Assembly: GCA_009777925.1 (NCBI GenBank)
Contig: WRKX01000006.1
Span: 1 to 47,159, forward strand
DNA: 47,159 nucleotides
Direction: 5' to 3'
Origin: Betaproteobacteria bacterium
GTDB lineage: Bacteria; Pseudomonadota; Gammaproteobacteria; Burkholderiales; Rhodocyclaceae
The stretch's first letter is position 1. Each line of letters starts with the position of its first letter. The position numbers were made by a program, and so were the translations under genes. Below, one piece after another: positions 16,736 to 26,900 of the stretch. The notes under the pieces are model-generated. The model did not search any database and was not told the DNA's origin. It saw only the letters and a program-made list of their open reading frames with translations.

Positions 16736-18607
16736 ATGTCAAAAGATGCCGAGAATTCCGGCGGCAAAGAAGAGAAGCAAGGCCAGGGGGCGCAAAACGC
16801 GTTTTTCCAGCAGTTTTTCCAGGCCGGACAAGCCATGGCGCAAGGGTTTTCTTCTTTCTTCCAGCAGATGCCACAAATGCCGCAAATGGAGCAGATGAAA
16901 TCCATGCTGCAAATGCCGCCTTTTCCAACGATGCCAAAAATTCCGCAGATGCCGCAACTGCCGCAGATGCCGGATATTTCCGAGATTCTGCCGCCTTCCA
17001 TGCAATACTCGAAGGAAACAGCGGAATCGTTGAAAGCATTGCAGGACGAACTGTTCCAGAATCAGGCCAAGCTCTGGCAGGCGACACTGGTCAAGAGTAT
17101 CGGACAAACGCCGGATTTTTCCGTTAAAGCGGAAGCGACAGACCGTCGCTTTTCCTCGCCGGAATGGGAGTCCAGCCCGATTTTCGATTTCATCCGCCAG
17201 AACTATCTCTTGAACTCGAAATATTTGCTCGACGTGATGGAAGCGTTGCCGGTCGAAGACGAGCGCGCCAAGGAAAAACTGCGCTTTGCCGCCCGCCAGT
17301 ACACCGACGCCATGTCGCCCGCCAACTATGCGGCAACCAATCCTGAAGCCATCAAGCTCGCGGTGGAAACCCAGGGCAAAAGCATCGCCGATGGCATCAA
17401 AAACCTGATAAGCGACATGGAAAAAGGCCGGATTGCCATGACCGATGAATCCGCCTTTGAGGTAGGCAGGAATCTTGCCACCTCAGAAGGGCAGGTCATC
17501 TTTGAAAATGGCCTGTTCCAGTTGATTCAGTACGCGCCGCTTACGGAAAATGTCGCCAAGCGCCCGATTCTTTTCATCCCGCCCTGTATCAACAAGTTCT
17601 ATATTCTGGACTTGCAACAGGACAACTCGATGATACGTTTCCTGGTCGAGCAGGGATACACGGTATTCCTAGTGTCCTGGAAGAATCCGGGCAAGGAAGA
17701 AAGTCTGTTGACCTGGGATGATTATCTGGAGCGAGGGACGATTACCGCAATCAATCTCGTGCAGGAAATCACGAAGCGGGAAGACATGAATCTGATCGGG
17801 TTCTGTGTAGGCGGAACTTTGCTTACCTCGACCCTGGCGGTATTGGCCGGTCGAGGTGAAAAGCCTGCCGCTTCGCTGACTTTGCTTACGACCATGCTGG
17901 ATTTCTCCGACACCGGCGAAATCAGTCTCTTCATTGACGAACAATTCCTGGCCGCCAAGGAGGCTTCAATCGGCAAGGGTGGGTTGATGCAGGCGATGGA
18001 GCTGCAAAACACCTTTTCCATGCTGCGTCCCAACGATCTGGTCTGGAATTATGTTGCCAGCAACTATCTGAAGGGACAAAAGCCGCAGGCGTTCGACATC
18101 CTTTACTGGAATTCCGATTCCACCAACCTGCCCGGCCCCTTTGCCTGCTGGTACATGCGCAACATGTACGCCAACAATTCGCTTCGTATTCCAGGCAAGC
18201 TGGAGATGTGTGGGGTGCGTGTCGACCTCGGTCAGCTTGACATGCCTGTTTATCTCCTGGCCTCGCGCGAAGACCATATCGTTCCCTGGTACACCGCTTA
18301 TCAGAGCACTCGTCTCCTGAGCGGGGAGAAACGTTTTGTTCTCGGCGCTTCCGGGCACATTGCGGGTGTCATCAATCCTGCTTCCAAGAACAAGCGGAGC
18401 TACTGGACGAATGATGACCTGAAGGCCGACGCGGAAAGCTGGCTTGCCGCCGCGACGGAAAACAAGGGAAGCTGGTGGAACGACTGGGCGGTATGGCTGA
18501 AGCGGTTTACCGACGGCGAAACGGCTGCGCCCAAGACTTATGGCGACAGCAAGCGTCGCCCCATTGAACCGGCTCCGGGACGTTACGTGAAGGAACGAGT
18601 GGTTTGA
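16736..18607 (+). CDS. phaC: Class I poly(3-hydroxyalkanoate) synthase
   Basis: The 623-residue enzyme polymerises hydroxyacyl-CoA into storage polyester on granules. The catalytic triad is readable: C357 in the lipase-like box GFCVGG, D513 in REDHIVPW and H541 in GASGHIAG. Length fits class I PhaC. The start ATG 16736 has GGGAGG about seven bases upstream. Unusual is a Met/Pro/Gln-rich segment at about residues 44-80, made of QMP and PQMP units, between a Phe/Gln-rich helix and the usual N-terminal domain; it may affect granule or partner contacts. No phaA, phaB or phasin gene is adjacent. A terminator follows directly, so it is probably monocistronic. Confidence 0.97.
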   Translation: MSKDAENSGGKEEKQGQGAQNAFFQQFFQAGQAMAQGFSSFFQQMPQMPQMEQMKSMLQMPPFPTMPKIPQMPQLPQMPDISEILPPSMQYSKETAESLKALQDELFQNQAKLWQATLVKSIGQTPDFSVKAEATDRRFSSPEWESSPIFDFIRQNYLLNSKYLLDVMEALPVEDERAKEKLRFAARQYTDAMSPANYAATNPEAIKLAVETQGKSIADGIKNLISDMEKGRIAMTDESAFEVGRNLATSEGQVIFENGLFQLIQYAPLTENVAKRPILFIPPCINKFYILDLQQDNSMIRFLVEQGYTVFLVSWKNPGKEESLLTWDDYLERGTITAINLVQEITKREDMNLIGFCVGGTLLTSTLAVLAGRGEKPAASLTLLTTMLDFSDTGEISLFIDEQFLAAKEASIGKGGLMQAMELQNTFSMLRPNDLVWNYVASNYLKGQKPQAFDILYWNSDSTNLPGPFACWYMRNMYANNSLRIPGKLEMCGVRVDLGQLDMPVYLLASREDHIVPWYTAYQSTRLLSGEKRFVLGASGHIAGVINPASKNKRSYWTNDDLKADAESWLAAATENKGSWWNDWAVWLKRFTDGETAAPKTYGDSKRRPIEPAPGRYVKERVV

Positions 18608-18628
18608 CCCTGGTTAGATAGCATATCC

Positions 18629-18655
18629 AAAGCCCCGCCTGAACAACGGGGCTTT
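18629..18655 (+). terminator. Rho-independent terminator of phaC
   Basis: AAAGCCCCG (18629-18637) and CGGGGCTTT (18647-18655) form a 9-bp stem with a 9-base loop, followed by GTTGTTTGG. It begins 22 bases after the phaC stop. Confidence 0.8.
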
Positions 18656-18818
18656 GTTGTTTGGCTTATATGGTTCAGTCATTCAAAGAGGCGATTTATG
18701 AGCGTGATGTTTTGCAAACAGCTATTTTTGCAATGGGCTTTAAATTTTTTTTCAAGTTAAGCGTGTACGTTTTAACGTGCCCTCTCCCGGCCTTCGGCCA
18801 CACTCTATCGCTTGCGGG

Positions 18819-20083
18819 GGTACAGACCGGGGGCATGGTTGACACATGTTCGGAGACATCGTTTACACATTTTATACTATAGGCATTTTGTTCTGCTGGA
18901 GGACAAGATGCCTTGGGAAGTGAGGACGGCGATGGAACTGAAGAAGGAATTTGTGCAACTTGCCGTACAGCCAGGAACGAATTTCCGTGGGCTGTGCCGT
19001 CGCTTCGGGACTTCTCCGACAGCGGGCTACAAGTGGCTTGGACGTTATCTGGATGAAGGCGACGCGGGACTTTCGGAACGCTCGCGGCGTCCTGTGCATT
19101 CGCCGGACAGGATGGATTCCAGCAAGGAGTCCCTGATAATGGAAGCTGCCAGGATGTGTGGCCTGTATGGGGCGCCAGAAAGCTCAAGGCATGGCTTGAA
19201 CGGCAAGGTCACACGCTGCCAGCGGCCAGTACGATCCACACGTTGTTGTGCCGACATGGCCGACACAACAGACGGGATGCTTCGAGCATGAGGTTCCCAA
19301 TCAACTCTGGCAAATGGACTTCAAGGGTCATTTCGAGACTGGCGCTGGGCGCTGCCATCCGCTTGCTCTTTTGGACGATCACTCACGCTATCTGCTGTGC
19401 TTGTCGGCTTGTACGAATGAAAGGCGGCAAACCGTGCAGTCCCGGCTGATTGAGGCGTTTCCCCGTTATGGTTTGCCGGAACGCATGATTATGGATAACG
19501 GCGCGCCCTGGGGCGACAACCCGGCAAGCTGGACGACACTCGAACTGTGGCTGATGCGTCAGGGTATCCGGGTTGGACACTCGCACCCATATCATCCGCA
19601 AACGCAGGACAAACTGGAGCGGTTGCATTCCACCTTAATAGAGCGAATTGCTGCAAGGGCGTTACTTTACCGACATGGAGCAGGTTAAGCGCGCCTTTGC
19701 TCGTTGGCGGCAGGACTATAACCAGCAACGCACGCATGAAGCTCTGGGACAACAACCGCCAATAACCCGTTACTGTCTCTCATCCCGGGACTACAAACCA
19801 AATCCTGCGCCGCCGGAATACGATGTTTCCATGGGCATTCGAAGGGTGGATGGTAGCGGAAGAATCTCGTTCAAAAACAACGTCCTCAAGATTGACAAGG
19901 CGTTCATCCGGGAAACCCTGAGCGTCCGGGAGGAAAAGGATTAAGGGATTTATTCCTTATGGTGGTACAGCACGAAAACAGGCTTGATTGATTTGAAACA
20001 ACGTACCGTTCGTGTGGGAAAATCACGATGAAAGCGTACACGATGTCTTCGTACACCCGTAAACGATGTTTCCGGTCTGTACA
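18819..20083 (+). mobile_element. Decayed IS481-family insertion sequence
   Basis: Outer ends carry GTACAGACCGG (about 18820) and its complement CCGGTCTGTAC (20072-20082), with inner repeats of the type GTAAACGATGTCTCCG near both ends, matching IS481-type termini. The coding part is broken by frameshifts (see the pseudogene). Just outside, CCCTCTCCCG and CTTGCGGG on the left mirror CCCGCAAGCGGGAGAGGG on the right, so the inverted repeats may extend further. Confidence 0.8.
18908..19944 (+). pseudogene. IS481-family transposase, frameshifted
   Basis: The reading frame opens at ATG 18908 (MPWEVRTAMELKKEFVQLAV) with an HTH segment GLCRRFGTSPTAGYKWL. It moves to another frame near 19160 (VWGARKLKAWLERQGH), to a third near 19250 (QLWQMDFKGHFE, ALLDDHSRYLL, MDNGAPWG: the DDE core start), and returns near 19650 to finish in TRYCLSSRDYKPNPAPPEY and a short tail ending at 19944. 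At least three frameshifts mean it cannot make full-length transposase. Domain order and total length (about 345 codons) are otherwise those of IS481 transposases. Confidence 0.88.
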
Positions 20084-20157
20084 CCCGCAAGCGGGAGAGG
20101 GAAAAACAATTGCCGTCCGCAAGCCAGGCTGGTATGGGGTTCGTAAAATGTACTCAC

Positions 20158-20273
20158 TTAAACCGAAACCGCTCTAGAGACGAAGCAATCCAGAAGCCCT
20201 CTGTACGTGACCGCCCTGCTGGATTGCTTCGCTCGCAATGACGACATATGCATTTGAGCCAAAATCGCTCTAA
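20158..20273. mobile_element. Family B miniature element remnants
   Basis: Two right ends in the same orientation, TTAAACCGAAACCGCTCTAG near 20158 and TTGAGCCAAAATCGCTCTAA at 20254-20273, enclose a GAAGCAATCCAG...CTGGATTGCTTC palindrome. This looks like a partly deleted or stacked pair of family B copies. Between here and 20456 I see only AT-rich sequence. Confidence 0.6.
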
Positions 20274-20455
20274 TATATTTTTAAAATCAGTCGGTTATAT
20301 CTTAAACTTAATGTAATATTTTAAATTTCTGATTGGCTTGCAAGGATTCAAGGCGTTTCAATTGACATCCCCATTCTGTAATCAGCAGGACATGGCGAAG
20401 GCGGGCAACCACGCTAGGCATGAGGCCCGTCCTCTCCGTTTTATTCAGCAATACA

Positions 20456-20647
20456 TTAGATTAGTTTCGATTTAATCATAGACATTTTTAGTATAAAAGA
20501 ATGCTGTGGTGCTTCCCGCAAATAAAATGACTTTTATGCCGTGATTGGGAGAAATGAGCAAAGCTCCTGAGAGTAGCTTTATTTACGGAAAGCGAGAGTG
20601 CTTTCAATCGCCTGGATATGTACGCGACTAAATCGAAAATGCTCTAA
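20456..20647. mobile_element. Family B miniature element split by a family A element
   Basis: Degenerate family B ends lie at 20456-20477 (TTAGATTAGTTTCGATTTAA) and 20627-20647 (reverse, TTAGAGCATTTTCGATTTAG). About 20507-20597 is a decayed 91-bp family A element: its interior matches the reverse complement of 28635-28725 almost base for base (GCTTCCCGCAAATAAAATGA ...), but its outermost bases have changed. Nesting order is therefore B first, A later. Confidence 0.65.
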
Positions 20648-20715
20648 CGATCCGTTGGGCTCCATTTTTTCCGACCGGCTTCAGTAGTAGGAAGTCAAAA
20701 TGGAGCCTTGCAGTT

Positions 20716-23700
20716 TCACTTTCCGGTAACAAGAGTGTTCAGGAGCGCGTCCAGTTTGGCTACGGCGGCCTCTACGGTCGCGGTGTATTCATTCACTGCG
20801 GCCAGCCAGTTCTTCGCCTCATTGCCAAGGCCATTGGGACCGGCATTGTTGTAAGCATCGACTTTTTGCTGTGTATCCAGAGCGCTGGTAAACGCATTAG
20901 CCGCGAGCGTTTTGTTTTTAATGATCTCCGCATCCTCGTTCCGGGCACCGCCCAACACTTCATAAGCGACATTGGCAATGGTTATATGGCCCGCGCTCAT
21001 TTGTGTCGACCAGTAGGTCAAACCCTCACCATCAGGCGCACGCCCAAACAGGTTCTGGTAAACTATGGTGAGTATCTGACTGTTGTTCATCCCGGCGAAG
21101 TCGCTCAGATATTCTTCGGATTTGGCAAACTCTGTCAGGAGATCCTGCATATTGCCGGGATAGTTCATCCAATAGTTTAGGCCTGGAACATCAGCAGGAC
21201 GATTAAAGAAAGCAATATAAGCCCTCTGGATATAGTCGTCAGCTCTGCCGCCTGGGTCGTCGACTGAGAGGTTGGCAGCGACTTCAGCCCAAAGTCTGTT
21301 CATGGACGCATTTCCTGCCGTATTAAGGTGAACCATGTCGTCGCTCAGTTCTCCCTGGTTGGCCTGGAAATGCGCGTACAGGTTCGGCCCGACCGGCAAG
21401 TCATAGTGCGCTGTTACTGCGTTAATGACCCCGTTCAAATCTTGAACGCTGGCGTTCGGTACATTGGTTGGGTGTGAGCTGTAGGGAATACGCGCGATAA
21501 TGGGCTGTTTGCCATTGGCTTGCAGCATTTCCACAATAGCGTTCAGGTTTTCCCTGAATGCCGTCACATTCGGATTCGCCCCCCAGGCGTCGTTGGTGCC
21601 GATGCCGATAGCCCAAAAATGTATGCCCGGGTTGAGTTCGATCATTCTCGCAAGTCTTTGGCGCAAGCCTCCCAAGCCATAATCACTTCCCGAAGTTATC
21701 CCGCCGATACCCATGTTCATCATGCTGGGAGTGCGCCCCGGCACAAGCTCGTTAAAGGGCGTAAAACTGGCCGGCCCAGTCCAACTGCTCCTCGGTCTCC
21801 AGAAGGCGCCCGCCGTAATGCTGTCGCCGACAAAGGCCCATGTGTCGAAGGCTGCGTCCGTATTCCCATTTCCCCCGCTCAAATCGTGAATGTCAATTTC
21901 CTGAATGTTTCCGCTTGTAATCCGAAAACGTAGCCAGCGCACATTGGAGGCCTGGATTACGTGCGCGCGCGCGGTCACTCTATCCACAGTATTATTATCT
22001 GTAACATTGGCTACAGTCACCCAGTCCGCGTCCGTTGCGTGGTTTGGCGTAGCATTGGTTGAGTACTGAAGCCGATAGCCCGAAGGGGCAGAGCTTGGGA
22101 ACGGATCGCCAGCGTTGGCCGGAGTGTAATTCCCGTTCTCGCCGTTCGACCATTGAAACAAAATGTGATTAAGGGTCTGCGGCAGCCTGAACGCCACATT
22201 CTGATTGTGGGGAAAGGTTGCGCTGTCTCCTCCCTCTCCTCGATTCATGTTGTTGAACAGCCATGCGGAATTCGTAACGCCGACTACTTCGACCGGGGTT
22301 ATCCGTGGAACCGGGATTATCCCCGTTCCTGTTCCCGGCCCCGCCCCGCCGCAATAGCCCCGCCCCGCTGTGGTGGATTGTTTGTATGCGCTTGCGCGGC
22401 TGGCAAAGTTTCCGCTATCCGTAAGCGGGTTGGCCTGGGTGCCTACTCCCGCGCCGAATGCCGCCAAAATGCCTCCCGCGGCGACAATATCCTCCGTATG
22501 GGTCAGGAGATAATCAACGCGGTTGTCCTGATACCCATAATTCAGATAGGACGGCGGATTGGTGTTGAATATCCGCTGGTAAATATTCCATATATTCTCA
22601 CTGGAATTGTGTCCCGCAGGGACATTGGGATTGTAGACGCCTGAGGAGGGGTTGTTGCTGTCGGTATACCAGTAGTTGGGAGAATTACTATTCCCCAAAG
22701 GAAGCTGCCACCAAACCAAAGGTTTTCCAACAGCATTCCTCAACTCTCCTGCCCATTCAAAATGTTGATTGAAATTCGGCAAGGTCTGGTTTGCGCTATC
22801 CCACCAGCGGTTTGGCTGTGATGTGCCAGAGCAACGAGTATTAGGTCCGATGGCTGGACCAAGGCGATAGCATTCAGCGTCTCTATCCGAAGCCTCAAGA
22901 ACCAGAAAATCCGTTTCGTCGGTGCCCAGGAGTCTCAAGTACCTTATCGTTTCTTCCGCGTGTCCTTTTAAGGTATAGCCGCCAAGAGCATTTATGTTAA
23001 CGTCGGTGTTCGGCACCGCCCAGGCCGAGGCATGCAATCCAACCCTGGCGTTGGGGGCATACTTCCTCACCATGGCAATAAGACATCTCGAAAAACCGGC
23101 AAAATTGTTCTCAAAACCTGCTGCGCTTCCACAATCTGTCGGATTGGCTTGATTAACTACCGCGTTGATGTTCCTGGGGCTACTGGGGGTGGGTGTTCTG
23201 TATGTTTGTTGACCATAACCCCAAAGATCAGGCTCTATATGCAGGATAACCTTGCGGTTACCTATCTGTTGGAGCATGAAGCGCCAATCGTTGAAATAGC
23301 GCGCTAAAAAAGTTGCATTGCCGAGAGTAGCCGTCAGGTCCCCTTCACTTCCCGCTCCCAGTTGATCACGCGCCGTTTGGTGAAACGTGTAGTAAGTGAT
23401 CATCGGAATCTGACCATCAGTTTGAGCGTCGTCCAAAAACATCGTCAAGTACCGCCCCGCCGGTTGATTCCAGCATCCCCACCACCCATAGGGATTACAA
23501 CTGGCGTTACAAGAAGTGCATGGAGTGTTGTCGGCAGAAGCAGAAACAGAATTTGCCAAATACATATATCTGACGTCCGTCACCCCCCGGTTTGCCTGTG
23601 CTTGAAAAAACACTCTATCAGCCATTGCGCCGATCATCAGCCGATCTTTGCCAAAGTACTGCAAAAGTGCTCCTTCAGCGCAGGTTTGCGTCTGCGTAAA

Positions 23701-23841
23701 CGCAGGCAGGCTGAATGCCGCCAGAAGCATCAGCGTAGGAACAAGCGCGAGATGGCGGAGGGAAAAGCGTTTGAGAGAAAAACGCGCAAGAAACAACACG
23801 ATTGCCCTGAAGAGGGTAGCGTTACAGATAGGGGTAGACAT
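20716..23841 (-). CDS. Large secreted SGNH-hydrolase protein with C-terminal DUF4214 domain
   Basis: The 1041-residue precursor has a long signal peptide (about 1-50; FSLRHLALVPTLMLLAAFSL). Residues about 55-545 look like a TIM-barrel glycoside-hydrolase-type region (VILHIEPDLWGYGQQ, FLVLEASDRD, KPLVWWQLPLG) that I cannot assign to a family. A discoidin-like beta domain (about 550-660) follows, then an SGNH esterase with GDSIT near 669, GIGTND near 747 and a DDMVHLN block near 833, and a DUF4214 domain (about 875-1041). The likely role is an exported enzyme removing acyl groups from a glycan, kept at the surface by DUF4214 (inference). ATG 23841 has AAGGA six bases upstream. Its N-terminus and C-terminus are near-duplicates of those of the next gene upstream on its strand. 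Confidence 0.85.
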   Translation of the reverse strand: MSTPICNATLFRAIVLFLARFSLKRFSLRHLALVPTLMLLAAFSLPAFTQTQTCAEGALLQYFGKDRLMIGAMADRVFFQAQANRGVTDVRYMYLANSVSASADNTPCTSCNASCNPYGWWGCWNQPAGRYLTMFLDDAQTDGQIPMITYYTFHQTARDQLGAGSEGDLTATLGNATFLARYFNDWRFMLQQIGNRKVILHIEPDLWGYGQQTYRTPTPSSPRNINAVVNQANPTDCGSAAGFENNFAGFSRCLIAMVRKYAPNARVGLHASAWAVPNTDVNINALGGYTLKGHAEETIRYLRLLGTDETDFLVLEASDRDAECYRLGPAIGPNTRCSGTSQPNRWWDSANQTLPNFNQHFEWAGELRNAVGKPLVWWQLPLGNSNSPNYWYTDSNNPSSGVYNPNVPAGHNSSENIWNIYQRIFNTNPPSYLNYGYQDNRVDYLLTHTEDIVAAGGILAAFGAGVGTQANPLTDSGNFASRASAYKQSTTAGRGYCGGAGPGTGTGIIPVPRITPVEVVGVTNSAWLFNNMNRGEGGDSATFPHNQNVAFRLPQTLNHILFQWSNGENGNYTPANAGDPFPSSAPSGYRLQYSTNATPNHATDADWVTVANVTDNNTVDRVTARAHVIQASNVRWLRFRITSGNIQEIDIHDLSGGNGNTDAAFDTWAFVGDSITAGAFWRPRSSWTGPASFTPFNELVPGRTPSMMNMGIGGITSGSDYGLGGLRQRLARMIELNPGIHFWAIGIGTNDAWGANPNVTAFRENLNAIVEMLQANGKQPIIARIPYSSHPTNVPNASVQDLNGVINAVTAHYDLPVGPNLYAHFQANQGELSDDMVHLNTAGNASMNRLWAEVAANLSVDDPGGRADDYIQRAYIAFFNRPADVPGLNYWMNYPGNMQDLLTEFAKSEEYLSDFAGMNNSQILTIVYQNLFGRAPDGEGLTYWSTQMSAGHITIANVAYEVLGGARNEDAEIIKNKTLAANAFTSALDTQQKVDAYNNAGPNGLGNEAKNWLAAVNEYTATVEAAVAKLDALLNTLVTGK

Positions 23842-23861
23842 TTTCATTCCTTTCAGTTTTG

Positions 23862-23916
23862 AGTCACCCACCTCAAGGCCGGGGATTCCTTGATACAGAA
23901 GAGAGAGCCTTCGGCT
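23862..23916 (-). repeat. Dispersed repeat D, copy 1 (hairpin pair upstream of a DUF4214 gene)
   Basis: On the minus strand this reads GGAGCCGAAGGCTCTCT, then CTGTATCAAGGAATCCCCGG and CCTTGAGGTGGGTGACTCAA. Related copies lie at 37150-37211 and 44310-44350. The GAGCC-GAA-GGCTC mini-hairpin plus a GGAATCCCC...GACTCAA hairpin resembles right ends of IS200/IS605-type elements. It lies in the leader of the 20716-23841 gene. Confidence 0.6.
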
Positions 23917-23951
23917 CCAGAGACGCGCCAATTTATTCAGCGCGTCTCTGG
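23917..23951 (-). terminator. Hairpin between the two giant DUF4214 genes
   Basis: CCAGAGACGCG and its exact complement CGCGTCTCTGG (11 bp) flank a 13-base loop, 29 bases past the stop of the 23980-27819 gene on the minus strand. No T-run follows, so it may act in transcript processing or as a weak terminator. Confidence 0.45.
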
Positions 23952-23979
23952 TCGCAAGTCAAAATGAAGCTTCGCCGTT

Positions 23980-26900
23980 TCACCTCCTGTTAACAATAGT
24001 GTCCACGAGCGCGCCCAGCTTGGCTACAGCGTCCTGTAAGCTTGCGTTGAACTCCTTCACTGAGGCCAGCCAGTCTTTCGCCACATTGCCAAGACCATTG
24101 GCGCCGGCATTGTTGTAAGCCTCGCTTTTTTCAGTAGTATCCAGAGCGCCGGTAAACGCTTTGGCCGCGAGCGTTTTGTTTTTGATGATCTCCGCGTCCT
24201 CGTTTTGGGCGCCGCCCAACACTTCATGAGCGACATTGGCAAGGGTTATATTGCCCGCGTTCATTTGTTCCACCCAGTAATTTAGGCCAGACGAATCAGG
24301 CGCGCGCCCAAACAGGTTCTGGTAGACCCTGGTGAGTATCTGGCTGTTGTTCATCCCGGCGAAGTCGCTCTGATACTCGGCGGATTTGGCAAATTCCTTC
24401 AGCATATCCCGAATATTGCCGACATAGCTCTTCCAGTAGTTCAGACCCGGAACATCGGCAGGGCGATTGAAGAAGGCAAGATAAGCCTTATGGATGTAGT
24501 CCTCGCGCTCTTCTGTGGTAAGCACAGGTTCAGTTCCAGGAGGCTCAGTTCCATTAGGTCCCGTTCCATTAGGACCAGTTCCAGGAGGCTCTTCGCATTT
24601 ACTACCCACCTGAGCCAGGAAAGAAACGAGGCTGCGGGCGACACGCTGTTGACCACTGGCGTTCAAGTAGCTGCTATTGGCGCCGGCTGCCCAATCAATT
24701 GACAACGTAGGCATTCCTGCGCTTGGGGCTATGGCAGCAGGCGCAGGGGAGCCATCCGCGTTAACCGCCTCAATGGCGGCGAGGTCAAACACCAGCCCGC
24801 CATATTTACCGCGCAGCCACTCGTTGAACTCGTGCTGTTTGCTGTTATGCCAGGAATTGTTTTTGACATAAAGCGGCGCGGTAACATGCGCGAAGACGAC
24901 GCCCGGATACAGCCTCTGAAGCTCGTCCAGTCTGCTCTCATATTCGGAAATTAACGTGCTGACCGCGACAGTGTTGGCGTCGAAATCACCAAAGTGAAAC
25001 TTGATGAAGGCGATTTGCGCGTTGCTGCCGCCGTTAGCCATTAACGTCTTGAAAAACTCAAGCTTTTTGACGGGACTGGAGGGATTGCCGGAATTCATCC
25101 CGTTGCTGTTCATGTAGATTTCATGAACGCCGTTGCTGGTTGGCTTCGGAGAGCTTGTTGACTGAACAATGGAAAGACCCGGCGCAACGTTTTTGAGTCC
25201 GTCGAGGATATTTTTCCCCAACTCGTTGTGCGCGAAGAAAACCTTTCTGTTTTGCAGCGCGGTCAACTCTGCGGCTGTAAAATCGCCAGTGTGAGTCCAC
25301 GGTGCGCCACAGGCGTTACCGGGTGGGTTTATCGGATCAATCGGATCAATCGGATCAATCGGATCAATCGGATCAATCGGATCAACCGGATCAACCGGAT
25401 CAACCGGATCAACCGGATCAACCGGATCAACCGGATCAACCGGATCAACCGGATCAACCGGATCAACCGGATCAACCGGATCAACCGGATCTGTGCAGCT
25501 ATAGTTTGTCAAATCGGGCAGATCTTCCAACGTAATTACGTTGGGGTGATTGTAAACATGCCGTCTATGAGCAAGCGGATTGTGGGCGCTCCAGAAGTGG
25601 CCTCCATCCGCATCCACCCAGGTCATGAACCATGACCACATTGCGCCTTCGGCAATGCTCCTGTCCGGATTAGGCATGATGCCATTTTCCGTGAGTGCTA
25701 TCATCATGCCATCTCTATAAGCGGCTGGAACCATGTTCAGGGTCAAATCAAATCTGTCCTTGAAGGAATGATTGGTTTGTCCACTCGGGCCATAGTAGTC
25801 AAAACTGGCAATGTCCACCGTGGCGGGGTTGGGATACCATGAGCTATGTTCTCCGTTCCATACCCAGATGAGATTATCCAGGCCATGGTGATTGGTCAAA
25901 CGGTCATACATATATTCCCACAGAGCCTTGTAAGGCCCAGGCCCGTTAGCGCCCCACCAAAACCAGGAATTCGTTCCAGCTTGCTGCCCAGAGGCTTCAT
26001 GGAGTGGCCGCCAAAGTACGGGAATGCCCTCATCTTGCAATTGTTTCAGGAGACCGGCTACATAGTCGATATCATTCCTGATGATTGCGAAGTCTGAGCT
26101 TCCTGTATCAAGCTGATTATTTCTCCAGGGGATAATGAAGTTGGTGTAATTATGACCAGCGCCCCTGCTCGTATAAAAGGCAGGAGTGCCTCCAACCGCC
26201 GCCGCCATCCTCCAGTGCCAAATGAAAGTCACGATGCCGTGAATGTCCGGTCGACTCGGAATCATTGCTGTGTAGTAATCCCTACCGCCATCTTCATACC
26301 CATTCCGGCCATTCCACCAGTGAATTGCTTCCTTGACCTGTTGCTGGCCTCTGTAATAGGGTGAACCGGCATAATTCGGATGGGTCTGCATGAAATCAAA
26401 ACCCTTCATCGCTGGATATTTGCCGGTATCGCGAAAAACATCGCCCACCATGTTTGTGCCTAAATAATAGTCAATATCCATTTGCCCCGAGATGATCTTT
26501 GTCCCATAGTTGTCTTTGAGATAGTTCATCAGGCGCAGTTTATTGACTCCAGCTTCAGAGAGATTCCCATTATTGGCGCAGGCTCCTGGGGGAGTAGTGA
26601 TGGGGGGGGTTACGATGCCAGTAAGGTCACGGGCGACTTCAGCCCAAAGCCTGTTCATGCCGCCTACGCCGAGGTGCTCGCGACCAGCGCTTCCACCCTC
26701 GCCGTCAGCCGGGTGCAAGTCGTTAATATTACGCAGTCTGTTCGCCGGGTCTGCCGCAAAATACGTGTACAAATCCGGGCCGGGTAGTGCTTTGCCTCCG
26801 CAGGCTTCGTAATTTTGCAAGCTGCGGATAACAGCGTTCTTGCTTTGAGTAGCCGTAATGGCATTATGGTTGTAGGGCATTTCGGCGAGAACGGGTTGTT

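Noticed and set aside
25334-25486. CRISPR-like array
   Set aside because: The units are 9 bp, contiguous and without spacers, and they encode a protein linker.
25228-25635. Plus-strand ORFs with INR or SDQ repeats
   Set aside because: They are shadows of the 9-bp repeat on the opposite strand of a well-supported gene.
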